64,000 bases of DNA from positions 1 to 64,000 of the forward strand of contig NZ_WOWP01000021.1 in the NCBI RefSeq assembly GCF_009741375.1, given 5' to 3'. Below are positions 25,476 to 35,113 of the stretch, piece after piece. Numbering within the stretch: position 1 is the stretch's first letter; every line of letters starts with the position of its first letter. The notes under the pieces are model-generated. The model made no database searches. It was given only the letters and a program-made list of their open reading frames with translations, and was not told the DNA's origin. The position numbers were made by a program, and so were the translations under genes. The stretch comes from Flavobacterium rakeshii. Lineage in GTDB: Bacteria > Bacteroidota > Bacteroidia > Flavobacteriales > Flavobacteriaceae.

Positions 25476-26230
25476 ACAACGACACTTTTTATTGTAAATT
25501 CATAGAACCGGAAGAATCACTGGCCGACTTTGTGGAAAGCATCGGGGTGTTTCATAATCCGGCCGATGAACCACGGGATGTTGTTGTATTGCCCGACGGA
25601 CGCATAGACCTGTTTTTTTCCCGTTCGGCTACCGAGCCTTTTCATGTAACACTCATGGGACTGGAAACCGAACCCGAGCAACGAAGCGTTACACCACAAA
25701 CTCTAAACTTTGCTATTAGCTTTAAACCCCTGGCGGTAGAGTATATTTTACAGACTTCCATAGCCGAATTTCTAAACAGTGCACAAAACTACCCGAATAA
25801 CTTTTGGGGTTTTAATGATACCGACCTCAACGATTTTGATGCCTTTTATAAAAAGATTTCCGATAAAGTAAAAACACTTATCCCGAAAGAGATTGACGAA
25901 AGGAAACGCAAACTGTTTAACCTTATCTACGAATCTAAGGGAGAAATGACAGTACAGCAACTATCCCAAAGCGTATCATGGAGCAGCAGGCAAATTAACC
26001 GTTACTTTAACCAGTACCTCGGGCTTTCCCTAAAATCCTATTGCAATATACTCCGCTTTAGGAAATCACTGGAACATGTTGCCAAAGGAAAACTGTTCCC
26101 CGAACTTAACTTTACCGACCAGAATCACTTCATTAAGGAGATAAAAAAATTCTCGGGCGTAGTACCAAAAGAACTGTCCAAAAACAAAGACGACCGATTT
26201 GTACTATTATCCCTCCTGAAACGAAAATAA
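25472..26230 (+). CDS. AraC-family transcriptional regulator
   Basis: The 252-residue protein has an N-terminal sensor-like domain (about 1-135; GVFHNPADEPRDVVVLPDGR, typical of DUF6597-type regulators). The C-terminal AraC helix-turn-helix region (about 150-245) includes MTVQQLSQSVSWSSRQINRY and FTDQNHFIKEIKKFSGVVP. It starts inside the end of the preceding small lipoprotein-like gene and is followed 28 bases later by the flavin monooxygenase, which it may control. Confidence 0.88.
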   Translation: MNNDTFYCKFIEPEESLADFVESIGVFHNPADEPRDVVVLPDGRIDLFFSRSATEPFHVTLMGLETEPEQRSVTPQTLNFAISFKPLAVEYILQTSIAEFLNSAQNYPNNFWGFNDTDLNDFDAFYKKISDKVKTLIPKEIDERKRKLFNLIYESKGEMTVQQLSQSVSWSSRQINRYFNQYLGLSLKSYCNILRFRKSLEHVAKGKLFPELNFTDQNHFIKEIKKFSGVVPKELSKNKDDRFVLLSLLKRK

Positions 26231-26235
26231 CTTTG
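26228..26235 (+). promoter_or_regulatory. Possible -7 box before the monooxygenase
   Basis: TAACTTTG matches TAnnTTTG and overlaps the stop codon of the AraC-type gene, 24 bases before the next start. The nearest TTG is 26 bases upstream, so the -33 element is uncertain. Confidence 0.35.
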
Positions 26236-26258
26236 TACCGTTAATTAAAATTAATGGT

Positions 26259-27422
26259 ATGAAATTAAACAACAAAAAAATAGCAATTGTAGGTGGCGGT
26301 CCCGGCGGACTAACACTGGCAAGACTCCTGCAACTTAAAGGAGCCAATGTAAAAGTATACGAAAGGGATTTTAACAAGCATGCCCGTGTGCAGGGTTCGC
26401 CACTGGATCTTCATAAGGATTCGGGGATTGCAGCGCTGCGTGCCGCTAACCTGCTTGAGGAATTCAAAAAAGCCTACCGCCCCGGTGCCGACAGGCTCAC
26501 CATGACAAACCATCTTGGCGAAGTACTGTTTAGCGACCACGACACTACTCACAGAGAAGACTTTGACAACGAAGGCTTCCGACCTGAGATAGACCGTGGT
26601 CCGTTACGAATGTTACTGCTGGACTCCCTGCAACCCGAAACCGTAGTATGGGATTGTCATTTTATCGCTATGGAAAAGCAAAACGAAGGCTGGTTACTGC
26701 ATTTTAAAAACGGAACTACTGCTTATGCCGATATTGTTATTGCTGCCGATGGTGCTAACTCAAAAATACGCCCCTATCTTACCGATATAAAAGCATTCTA
26801 TTCAGGTATTACCATGATTGAGGTAAGCGTTCCCAATGCCGAAAAAGGTGCACCAAACATTTATAAATTAACCAACGGCGGTAAGATAATGGCTTTTGGC
26901 AACGGAAAGTGTTTACTTACCGGACTTAAAGGTAACGGAGACCTTGGGTATTACATTAGCCTTAAAACCGATGAAAACTGGGCTGAGGCAAATAATATAG
27001 ACTGTAACAGTAAAGAACAGCTGTTGGAATGGTTTAAAAACGAATATGCTGAATGGGACAGCAACTGGTATGAACTGTTTGAAAACATTGCAACACCTTT
27101 TATACCCCGCCCTATTTACTGCATGCCGCTTAACCAGTACTGGGAAGCACAGCCTAACCTTACCCTGCTTGGCGATGCCGCACACGTAATGCCTCCGTTT
27201 GCAGGAGAAGGTGTTAATATGGCAATGAAAGATGCTTTGGAGCTTAGTGAATACCTAACCTCAGCCGAGTATGTTACTGTACACGATGCCATTGCTGCCT
27301 ACGAAAAAGGTATGCGCAAAAGGGCATCGGGCATAGCACAGGAGTCCCTTGATAACGGAGAACGTATGCACTCTAAAGATGCTGCTAATGCAATGGTCCA
27401 GATGTTTAGCGAAATGGAATAA
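26259..27422 (+). CDS. FAD-dependent monooxygenase, TetX-like
   Basis: This class A flavoprotein hydroxylase has 387 residues. The GxGxxG FAD site is IAIVGGGPGGLTLARLLQ, and VYERD binds the ribose. The second FAD motif is TLLGDAAHVMPPFAGEGVN. Several stretches parallel the tetracycline-inactivating enzyme TetX: ARVQGSPLDLHKDSG (TetX has GGTLDLHKGSG), the Arg in EIDRGPLRMLLLDSL, and the GDAAH-MPPFAG loop. It is probably a distant relative rather than Tet(X) itself. Its substrate is unknown, and tetracycline activity would be conjecture. The neighbouring AraC-type gene may regulate it. Confidence 0.88.
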   Translation: MKLNNKKIAIVGGGPGGLTLARLLQLKGANVKVYERDFNKHARVQGSPLDLHKDSGIAALRAANLLEEFKKAYRPGADRLTMTNHLGEVLFSDHDTTHREDFDNEGFRPEIDRGPLRMLLLDSLQPETVVWDCHFIAMEKQNEGWLLHFKNGTTAYADIVIAADGANSKIRPYLTDIKAFYSGITMIEVSVPNAEKGAPNIYKLTNGGKIMAFGNGKCLLTGLKGNGDLGYYISLKTDENWAEANNIDCNSKEQLLEWFKNEYAEWDSNWYELFENIATPFIPRPIYCMPLNQYWEAQPNLTLLGDAAHVMPPFAGEGVNMAMKDALELSEYLTSAEYVTVHDAIAAYEKGMRKRASGIAQESLDNGERMHSKDAANAMVQMFSEME

Positions 27423-27450
27423 AAAAAGCCAGTCTCCCGACTGGCTTTTT
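27421..27450. terminator. Bidirectional terminator
   Basis: AAAGCCAGTC-TCCC-GACTGGCTTT is flanked by A and T runs. It serves the monooxygenase (+) and katG (-). Confidence 0.9.
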
Positions 27451-27472
27451 CAATAACTAGTAAACAATATAA

Positions 27473-30065
<2,593 letters not shown>

Positions 30066-30446
30066 ATGGATACTACAAAACAGGATAGTTTGGCTATTGC
30101 CGAAATATTGGAACAACTATATTTTAAAGGATTGTATGAAGGAGATATTAACCTGCTCAGGGAACTTTTTAATCCCGGCACTCTACTGTTTGGCGATGTA
30201 AACGGGCAACCCTATGCCAAAACACTGGAAGAATATTTAGAGGGAGTTGCTAACAGGGTAAGCCCAAAGGATTATGGCACAGTGTTTAAAGGAAAAATCA
30301 TAGCTATTGATGTGATTAACACTATAGCAATGGCTAAAGTAAACCTAAAAATGTATACCTTTAATTACTACGATTTACTTACTTTTCATAAGCTTAACGG
30401 TAAATGGGTAATAGTAAACAAAGCCCTCACAAATGTAAACGAATAA
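30066..30446 (+). CDS. SnoaL/NTF2-like protein (putative lumazine-binding family)
   Basis: The 126-residue protein has the cone-shaped NTF2-like fold pattern: helices (IAEILEQLYFKGLYEGD), LRELFNPGTLLFGDVNGQ, then antiparallel strands ending with NYYDLLTFHKLNGKWVIVNK. Such proteins bind small hydrophobic ligands or act as minor enzymes. It lies 21 bases upstream of the nitronate monooxygenase gene and probably forms an operon with it. Confidence 0.8.
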   Translation: MDTTKQDSLAIAEILEQLYFKGLYEGDINLLRELFNPGTLLFGDVNGQPYAKTLEEYLEGVANRVSPKDYGTVFKGKIIAIDVINTIAMAKVNLKMYTFNYYDLLTFHKLNGKWVIVNKALTNVNE

Positions 30447-30467
30447 CAATTTTTAAACCCTTAAACC

Positions 30468-31541
30468 ATGTGGTACAATAATAAAGTAACCGAGATGCTG
30501 GGTATTAAATACCCAATAATGCAGGGACCCTTTGGCGGCGGACTCTCTACACCAAAACTGGCAGCTACTGTTTCAAACATGGGAGGTCTTGGCGGGTATG
30601 GTGCCTACACCATGAGCCCACAGGATATTTATGACATTGACAAACAAATTAAAGCACTTACTAATAACCCTTATAATATCAATCTTTGGGTTTCAGACAC
30701 CGATGCCATAAACGGCACCGTTAGCAATGAGGTATACGAATATACCAAACAACGCTTTAAACCTTATTTTGATAAGGCAGGAGTCGAAATGCCCGATAAA
30801 CCTGCTCCGTTTAAGTCAAGGTTTGAGAATCAGTTACAGGCTATCCTTGATATAAAACCTAAAGTATTCAGTTTTATGTTTGGACTGTTGCCGGAAGATG
30901 TAATGGAACAATGCCGTAAACGCGGTATAAAACTGGTAGGTGCTGCCACAACACTCGATGAAGCCATTGCATTAAACAATACGGGAGTCGATATGATAAT
31001 AGCCTCGGGGTTTGAGGCCGGAGGACACCGTCCATCGTTCCTTGCCCCTGCAGAACAGTCTACAACAGGTACTTTTGTATTAATACAACTTATAAAGGAA
31101 AAAGTAAGTGTTCCTGTTATTGCTGCCGGAGGTATTGCCACAGGTAGCGGGATAGCCGCAGCATTTACCTTGGGTGCCGATGCAGTACAAATTGGCACTG
31201 CCTTTTTAGCCTGCGAAGAATCGGGTGCATTGCCTGCACACAAAGAAGCCTTATTTAGTGATGCTGCAAAATACACAATGCTTAGCCGCGCCTACACGGG
31301 TCGCCTGGGCAGAGGCATCAGTACACAGCTAGGACTTGACTTAATAGGTAAGGAAAATGATTTACTCCCTTTCCCGTTACAAACTACTTTTATGTCGGTT
31401 TTAAGAAAGGCGGCACTGGAAAAACAAAAACACGATATGGTGCTTTTTTGGGGAGGACAAATAGCCCCAATACTTAAACACCGAAAAGCGGATGAACTCA
31501 TGAAATCCCTTATTGCCGACACAACAGACATACTTCACTGA
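30468..31541 (+). CDS. Nitronate monooxygenase (2-nitropropane dioxygenase family)
   Basis: This FMN-dependent TIM-barrel enzyme oxidises alkyl nitronates such as propionate-3-nitronate. The 357-residue protein shows the N-terminal IKYPIMQGPFGGGLSTPKLA, the His-containing GFEAGGHRPSF, and the phosphate-binding PVIAAGGIATGSGIAAAFTL followed by GADAVQIGTAFLAC. It sits in an operon with the NTF2-like gene and ends at a terminator at 31594. Confidence 0.9.
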   Translation: MWYNNKVTEMLGIKYPIMQGPFGGGLSTPKLAATVSNMGGLGGYGAYTMSPQDIYDIDKQIKALTNNPYNINLWVSDTDAINGTVSNEVYEYTKQRFKPYFDKAGVEMPDKPAPFKSRFENQLQAILDIKPKVFSFMFGLLPEDVMEQCRKRGIKLVGAATTLDEAIALNNTGVDMIIASGFEAGGHRPSFLAPAEQSTTGTFVLIQLIKEKVSVPVIAAGGIATGSGIAAAFTLGADAVQIGTAFLACEESGALPAHKEALFSDAAKYTMLSRAYTGRLGRGISTQLGLDLIGKENDLLPFPLQTTFMSVLRKAALEKQKHDMVLFWGGQIAPILKHRKADELMKSLIADTTDILH

Positions 31542-31593
31542 TTACCATACAAATAAAAACATACCCGAAATAAGGTCTGTTTTTTTACTGATA

Positions 31594-31627
31594 AAGTCCG
31601 TCGCTAATTAGTGACGGACTTTTTTTA
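31594..31627 (+). terminator. Terminator
   Basis: AGTCCGTCGCTAA/TTAGTGACGGACT (one G-T pair) is followed by seven Ts, 53 bases after the nitronate monooxygenase gene. Confidence 0.9.
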
Positions 31628-31721
31628 TCCTTGTCAAACTAAGCCTTTAACCACAACAGGTGTTTTTACGCAGTGTAAAAAAACAGGTAATTATACTCGC
31701 GGAAACCTTTACGGATAGCCA

Positions 31722-31729
31722 TAACTTTG
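31722..31729 (+). promoter_or_regulatory. -7 box TAACTTTG deciding the start of the PI-PLC-like gene
   Basis: TAACTTTG matches TAnnTTTG. It overlaps the ATG at 31727, which therefore cannot be the translation start. The next in-frame ATG, 31760, lies about 24 bases downstream of the expected transcription start. Confidence 0.55.
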
Positions 31730-31759
31730 CTACACAAACCAACCAACCAATATTTAACG

Positions 31760-32962
31760 ATGGAAAGCTTAAAGTACAATCAGGTTATCTTTAAGGCTTC
31801 CGGCAATTGCAGTAAAAACAGAGAAACACTGGAGGAACAACTGGCTTTTAACCCAAATGTACCCGACAATTGCGGTTGTCTTAGTCTTGAGTTTCGGGCA
31901 TGGAGGCATAGCACCCCTTTTAACCCTTACAAAAGCATAGAATCAAGCTTTTTTGCCCTGTCGCGATTTACTACAACCGAAACATCGTTAAGCATCCACT
32001 TAAAAAAGTTACAGGAATGGCACAATGCGACACCAAACCACTACCCGGTACTTATTAATCTTGAAATTAACAACCTTAATGGTATTGATGCTAACTTTCA
32101 TGATGAAATAGACACCTACCTTAAATGTTATTTTGGAAAGGAGCTTATTTTTAAACCGGGACAACTTATAAAAAACAGTAGCCTTAGCCTTGCCGAAAAC
32201 GTAAAAAATAACGGATGGCCTACTTTAGCCCAAATGCGCGGAAAGTTTATTTTTTGCCTTACAGGAAACTCCGACCGTAAAAATAAATATGCCAATAACG
32301 ATATTGAAAACCGATACTGTTTTAGCGAAGGAGTAATATCTACACTAAAAGATATTCCTGAAAAAGGGAATATTGTTTTTTTCAGTACTATATATGCACC
32401 TTATCAGCCTTATAAGGAACTATTCAGAAAAAAACTGGGCTACTATCATGATGCTAATTATATAACCCGCCTATATAATGTAAACAGTAGCGATGCCTGG
32501 GAGTATGCCATTGCTCACAACTTTAGCGTTATAACTACCGATAAATTAAATGCATCGGGCGATGCCGAGATCTCCCCCCTTGTACCTATAAGGCGAAAAG
32601 CCATAACCGTAAAAGGGTATTTAAAAAATAAAGCCAATAACGAATATAGGACTAACAAAGCCAGTAAAATGTGCCGTAGTTTTAAAAATGATGTTTGCAC
32701 TTTTATTTTTGAAAAGCACGGAAAAGGCTTTGCCCTTAAAAACGAGGAAACTCAGGAATACCTTAACAGTAACATGAATTATATTCCGCTTGCCGGATTT
32801 ACCGAAGATGAACTGTGGGTAGCTATAAGAGCCGAAGGCGAAGAAAACGGCTATTATTTTAAAAACATAAAGAATAGTAAGTACCTTACCAAAAAGGCTT
32901 CAAGGCTATCGGACTCACAGGGAGCTACCGAAATTTTCCTAACCGGTATTCCACTGGAATAA
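31760..32962 (+). CDS. PI-PLC-fold protein with degenerate active site and beta-trefoil-like tail
   Basis: The 400-residue protein matches bacterial calcium-dependent PI-PLC-like phosphodiesterases in layout (YNQVIF; LKKLQEWHNATPNHYPVLI; LIFKPGQLI; NNGWPTLAQMRGKFIFCL). The catalytic positions are altered. The usual GTHNSY/GSHNSY is ASGNCS (Gly15 instead of His), and the usual LELDV metal site is LEFRAW (Arg46 instead of Asp). From about residue 285 a second domain contains repeated strand pairs (YLKNKANNEYRTNKASKMC, YYFKNIKNSKYLTKKAS), resembling a beta-trefoil or fascin-like fold. There is no signal peptide, so it would be cytoplasmic. It may be a binding protein or pseudoenzyme. Confidence 0.7.
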   Translation: MESLKYNQVIFKASGNCSKNRETLEEQLAFNPNVPDNCGCLSLEFRAWRHSTPFNPYKSIESSFFALSRFTTTETSLSIHLKKLQEWHNATPNHYPVLINLEINNLNGIDANFHDEIDTYLKCYFGKELIFKPGQLIKNSSLSLAENVKNNGWPTLAQMRGKFIFCLTGNSDRKNKYANNDIENRYCFSEGVISTLKDIPEKGNIVFFSTIYAPYQPYKELFRKKLGYYHDANYITRLYNVNSSDAWEYAIAHNFSVITTDKLNASGDAEISPLVPIRRKAITVKGYLKNKANNEYRTNKASKMCRSFKNDVCTFIFEKHGKGFALKNEETQEYLNSNMNYIPLAGFTEDELWVAIRAEGEENGYYFKNIKNSKYLTKKASRLSDSQGATEIFLTGIPLE

Positions 32963-33048
32963 TACAAATACAAAAGCTATTTCATCGTCTTTATTTACCC
33001 TTAAACGAAAACATAGTGGTTTATTTTTCAATCCATTATACACTATAT

Positions 33049-33056
33049 TATATTTG
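33049..33056 (+). promoter_or_regulatory. -7 box TATATTTG upstream of the interrupted lipoprotein gene
   Basis: TATATTTG fits TAnnTTTG and lies 23 bases before ATG 33080. It therefore places the natural translation start at 33080, in a different frame from most of the coding region. No clear TTG is seen at the expected distance upstream. Confidence 0.5.
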
Positions 33057-33079
33057 CACTAACCTTACAAAACCCAGCA

Positions 33080-33747
33080 ATGACATCCAACTTACAAATA
33101 TATTTTGTTCAAATTACAGGGATTATATCCCTGTTTTTTTGCACTCATGTAAACCCGCTATAAGCAATAACGAAAGCGACAGTATTGAGCCTGAAAAAAA
33201 TACTACAGAATTGCCTGCTGATACTATGGGAATAGTGAAACCTACCCTTGGTGATCAAAATAATAAAAATTATTCTACACTAACTACAAGTAAAGAATCG
33301 GCAGAGAAAATTAAAACATTCCTACATCAAAAATATCTTGAAGACTTTGACATATTAAAGCCTGCCGACAGAAAATTCAGTTTCTTTCAAACCGATTTTA
33401 ATAACGACGGAAAAGACGATTACTTTGTACACCTGTACGGAAGTTATTTTTGTAATGCAGAAGGATGCACTTATTTGCTTTTAGATAATAACCTAAATGA
33501 GATAGCTGTTTTAAACAACCTTTACTCCCCTATTTACAGAAGTGATAAAACTACAAACGGCTGGAATGATATAATTCTTTTCTCTCCCGATATTTTAAAG
33601 GATAAGCAACAATACATAAAGATAGCCTTTAAAAACGGTAAATATACTTATAGTCCTGCAAATGCAGAAAAGCTGGATTCCATTCCGTCTCAAAACTGTA
33701 TAGTAATGTGGGACAACAAAGTAAGTGTTAAAGAATTTTCATTTTAA
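33080..33747 (+). pseudogene. Lipoprotein gene frameshifted at a T7 tract in its signal peptide
   Basis: ATG 33080 opens a signal peptide, MTSNLQIYFVQITGIISLFF, directly after a predicted promoter. This frame leaves the main coding frame at seven Ts (33134-33140). Adding one T or removing two joins it to the main frame as LHSC-KPAISNNESD, a proper lipobox, followed by about 195 residues. The main frame extends upstream only through untranslated-looking sequence (ATG 33016 lies before the promoter). The mature part contains TDFNNDGKDDYFVHLYG, an FG-GAP/EF-hand-like calcium loop, and two Cys (YFCNAEGC). It may be a pseudogene, a phase-variable gene, or a sequencing error in the homopolymer. Confidence 0.6.
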
Positions 33748-33775
33748 ATTCTGTTAATCTAATCCATATTACATG

Positions 33776-33808
33776 AAAAAAGCCCCGTTGGTTATCGGGG
33801 CCTTTTTA
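33776..33808 (+). terminator. Terminator
   Basis: GCCCCG (33782-33787) and CGGGGC (33796-33801) flank an eight-base loop and are followed by CTTTTT. Confidence 0.75.
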
Positions 33809-33883
33809 TCTCTAAAACTTGCGTTAATAGATTGATCGATTGGTTTGTTGTGGTACAAAGATGAGATTACCCCTACAATTTCG

Positions 33884-33924
33884 CAATACAGGAAAATACT
33901 GAATTTTATTGCGGAAAATACGTA
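33884..33924 (+). promoter_or_regulatory. Operator-like element upstream of carH, copy 1
   Basis: The element is CAATACAGGAAAATACT followed, 13 bases on, by GGAAAATACGTAA. The pentamer AATAC sits at 33885, 33895 and 33917 (steps of 10 and 22). The same arrangement recurs at 34049-34090. Confidence 0.45.
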
Positions 33925-33941
33925 ATCTAAATTTAGAGCAC

Positions 33942-33973
33942 AAAAAAACCCGCTTTGTCCCCAAAGCAGGTTA
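33942..33973 (-). terminator. Orphan terminator on the minus strand
   Basis: Read on the minus strand, AACCTGCTTTG-GGGA-CAAAGCGGGTT is followed by seven Ts. There is no minus-strand protein gene upstream of it, so it may end a small RNA transcribed from about 34040, or lie by chance. Confidence 0.5.
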
Positions 33974-34048
33974 TAATAGAACAAACATTGCATAACCCGT
34001 CGTAGCTCGGTTTACAAGCACAAAAGTCCAATTCTATAAAACGTTTTA

Positions 34049-34090
34049 CAATACAGGAAAACACTAAATCTAAGTAAGTAAAATACGTAA
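34049..34090 (+). promoter_or_regulatory. Operator-like element upstream of carH, copy 2
   Basis: The element is CAATACAGGAAAACACT, and AAAATACGTAA begins at 34080. AATAC/AACAC/AATAC sit at 34050, 34060 and 34082, the same 10- and 22-base steps as in copy 1, 165 bases upstream. It ends 19 bases before the -33 TTG of the next promoter. Confidence 0.45.
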
Positions 34091-34108
34091 CCCTTTCATT
34101 AATTATGA

Positions 34109-34137
34109 TTGGGTTAAAATTATTTTTATTAATTTTG
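34109..34137 (+). promoter_or_regulatory. Promoter of the carH-like gene
   Basis: TTG (34109-34111), an 18-base spacer and TAATTTTG (34130-34137) match the consensus. The ATG at 34105 lies inside this promoter, so translation starts at ATG 34159. Confidence 0.65.
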
Positions 34138-34158
34138 TTTAATCATTTTACAAAAACA

Positions 34159-35058
34159 ATGAACACAATTAAAAACGTATTCAATATTAAGGATCTGGAA
34201 AACCTTTCGGGTATCAAGGCACATACCATCCGTATTTGGGAAAAAAGGTATAATATCCTTGAGCCTATGCGTACCGATACTAACATACGTTTTTACGACA
34301 TTGAAAATTTACAGAAACTACTCAATATAACCACATTACACAACTTTGGTTACAAAATATCGGCTATATCAAAAATGCCGCCCGAAAAGCTGCCCGTACT
34401 GGTTAAAGAGATCTTATCAAAAAACAACCTGGCCGATCATGTACTGAACAACTTTAAGCTGTCCATGATGAATTTTGACCAGGCATTGTTTTTAAACACT
34501 TACAATTCCCTGTTACAGGAAAAATCATTTAGAGAGATATTCCACGAATTCTTTATACCACTGCTTAGCGAAATAGGCTACCTGTGGCAAACCAACACTA
34601 TAACACCGGCACACGAACATTTTATAAGTTTTTTAATTAAGCAGAAGCTCGCTTCTAACACCGAGAAGATACAAATAACCCCTCCTACAAAAACCGACAG
34701 GACTTACGTTTTATACCTGCCGCAAAACGAAATACACGAACTGGGACTTATGTTCCTTAACTATGAACTGGTATTAAACGGATATAAAACCGTATATTTA
34801 GGAGAGAGTGTACCAATGGAAAACCTAAGAGATGTAAAAACCTATTTTAACAAAATTACGTTTATAACCTATAGTACTATTGCGCCAGACAATAACGAGA
34901 TAACTAATTACGTAAACAACCTTAAACAACAGGTAGTAAACGATACCGATACCAGGCTTTATGTTTTTGGCAGAAACGGAAAATTTCTGGATCAGGACAC
35001 CTTAAACCATAACATTAAGGTGTTTAACAGCATAGCCCAATTTACCGACAGGATATAA
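34159..35058 (+). CDS. carH: MerR-type, B12-binding regulator (CarH/LitR-like)
   Basis: CarH-type proteins repress carotenoid genes in the dark as AdoCbl-bound tetramers and release DNA when light breaks the Co-C bond. The 299-residue protein has a MerR winged helix (8-75; IKDLENLSGIKAHTIRIWEK) and a B12-binding helical bundle (about 90-170) with the W-x9-EH motif (W143, E153, H154) that caps AdoCbl. The Rossmann-like cobalamin domain has ExHxxG (E191, H193, G196), where His193 should ligate cobalt. It is transcribed towards crtI, crtB and crtZ, 55 bases upstream. The start at 34159 follows from the promoter. Light sensing is inferred from the motifs. Confidence 0.88.
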   Translation: MNTIKNVFNIKDLENLSGIKAHTIRIWEKRYNILEPMRTDTNIRFYDIENLQKLLNITTLHNFGYKISAISKMPPEKLPVLVKEILSKNNLADHVLNNFKLSMMNFDQALFLNTYNSLLQEKSFREIFHEFFIPLLSEIGYLWQTNTITPAHEHFISFLIKQKLASNTEKIQITPPTKTDRTYVLYLPQNEIHELGLMFLNYELVLNGYKTVYLGESVPMENLRDVKTYFNKITFITYSTIAPDNNEITNYVNNLKQQVVNDTDTRLYVFGRNGKFLDQDTLNHNIKVFNSIAQFTDRI

Positions 35059-35113
35059 ATTAACAAAAGTTTACTTTGTTATTGTTTAATCTTTTTCTAT
35101 TTTTATTAAACAA

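Larger units (their letters stand above)
33748..34158. other. Regulatory intergenic region before the carotenoid locus
   Basis: These 411 bases contain a terminator (33776), two copies of an operator-like element (33884 and 34049), an orphan minus-strand terminator (33942) and the carH promoter (34109). No protein gene is supported. Confidence 0.5.

Noticed and set aside
33016..33079. Start codon at 33016 for the lipoprotein gene
   Set aside because: It lies upstream of and across the TATATTTG promoter box, and the residues it would encode are not a signal peptide. The signal peptide is encoded from 33080 in another frame.
33769..33993. 74-residue minus-strand open frame before carH
   Set aside because: It spans two terminators and an operator-like repeat and has no recognisable composition or family.
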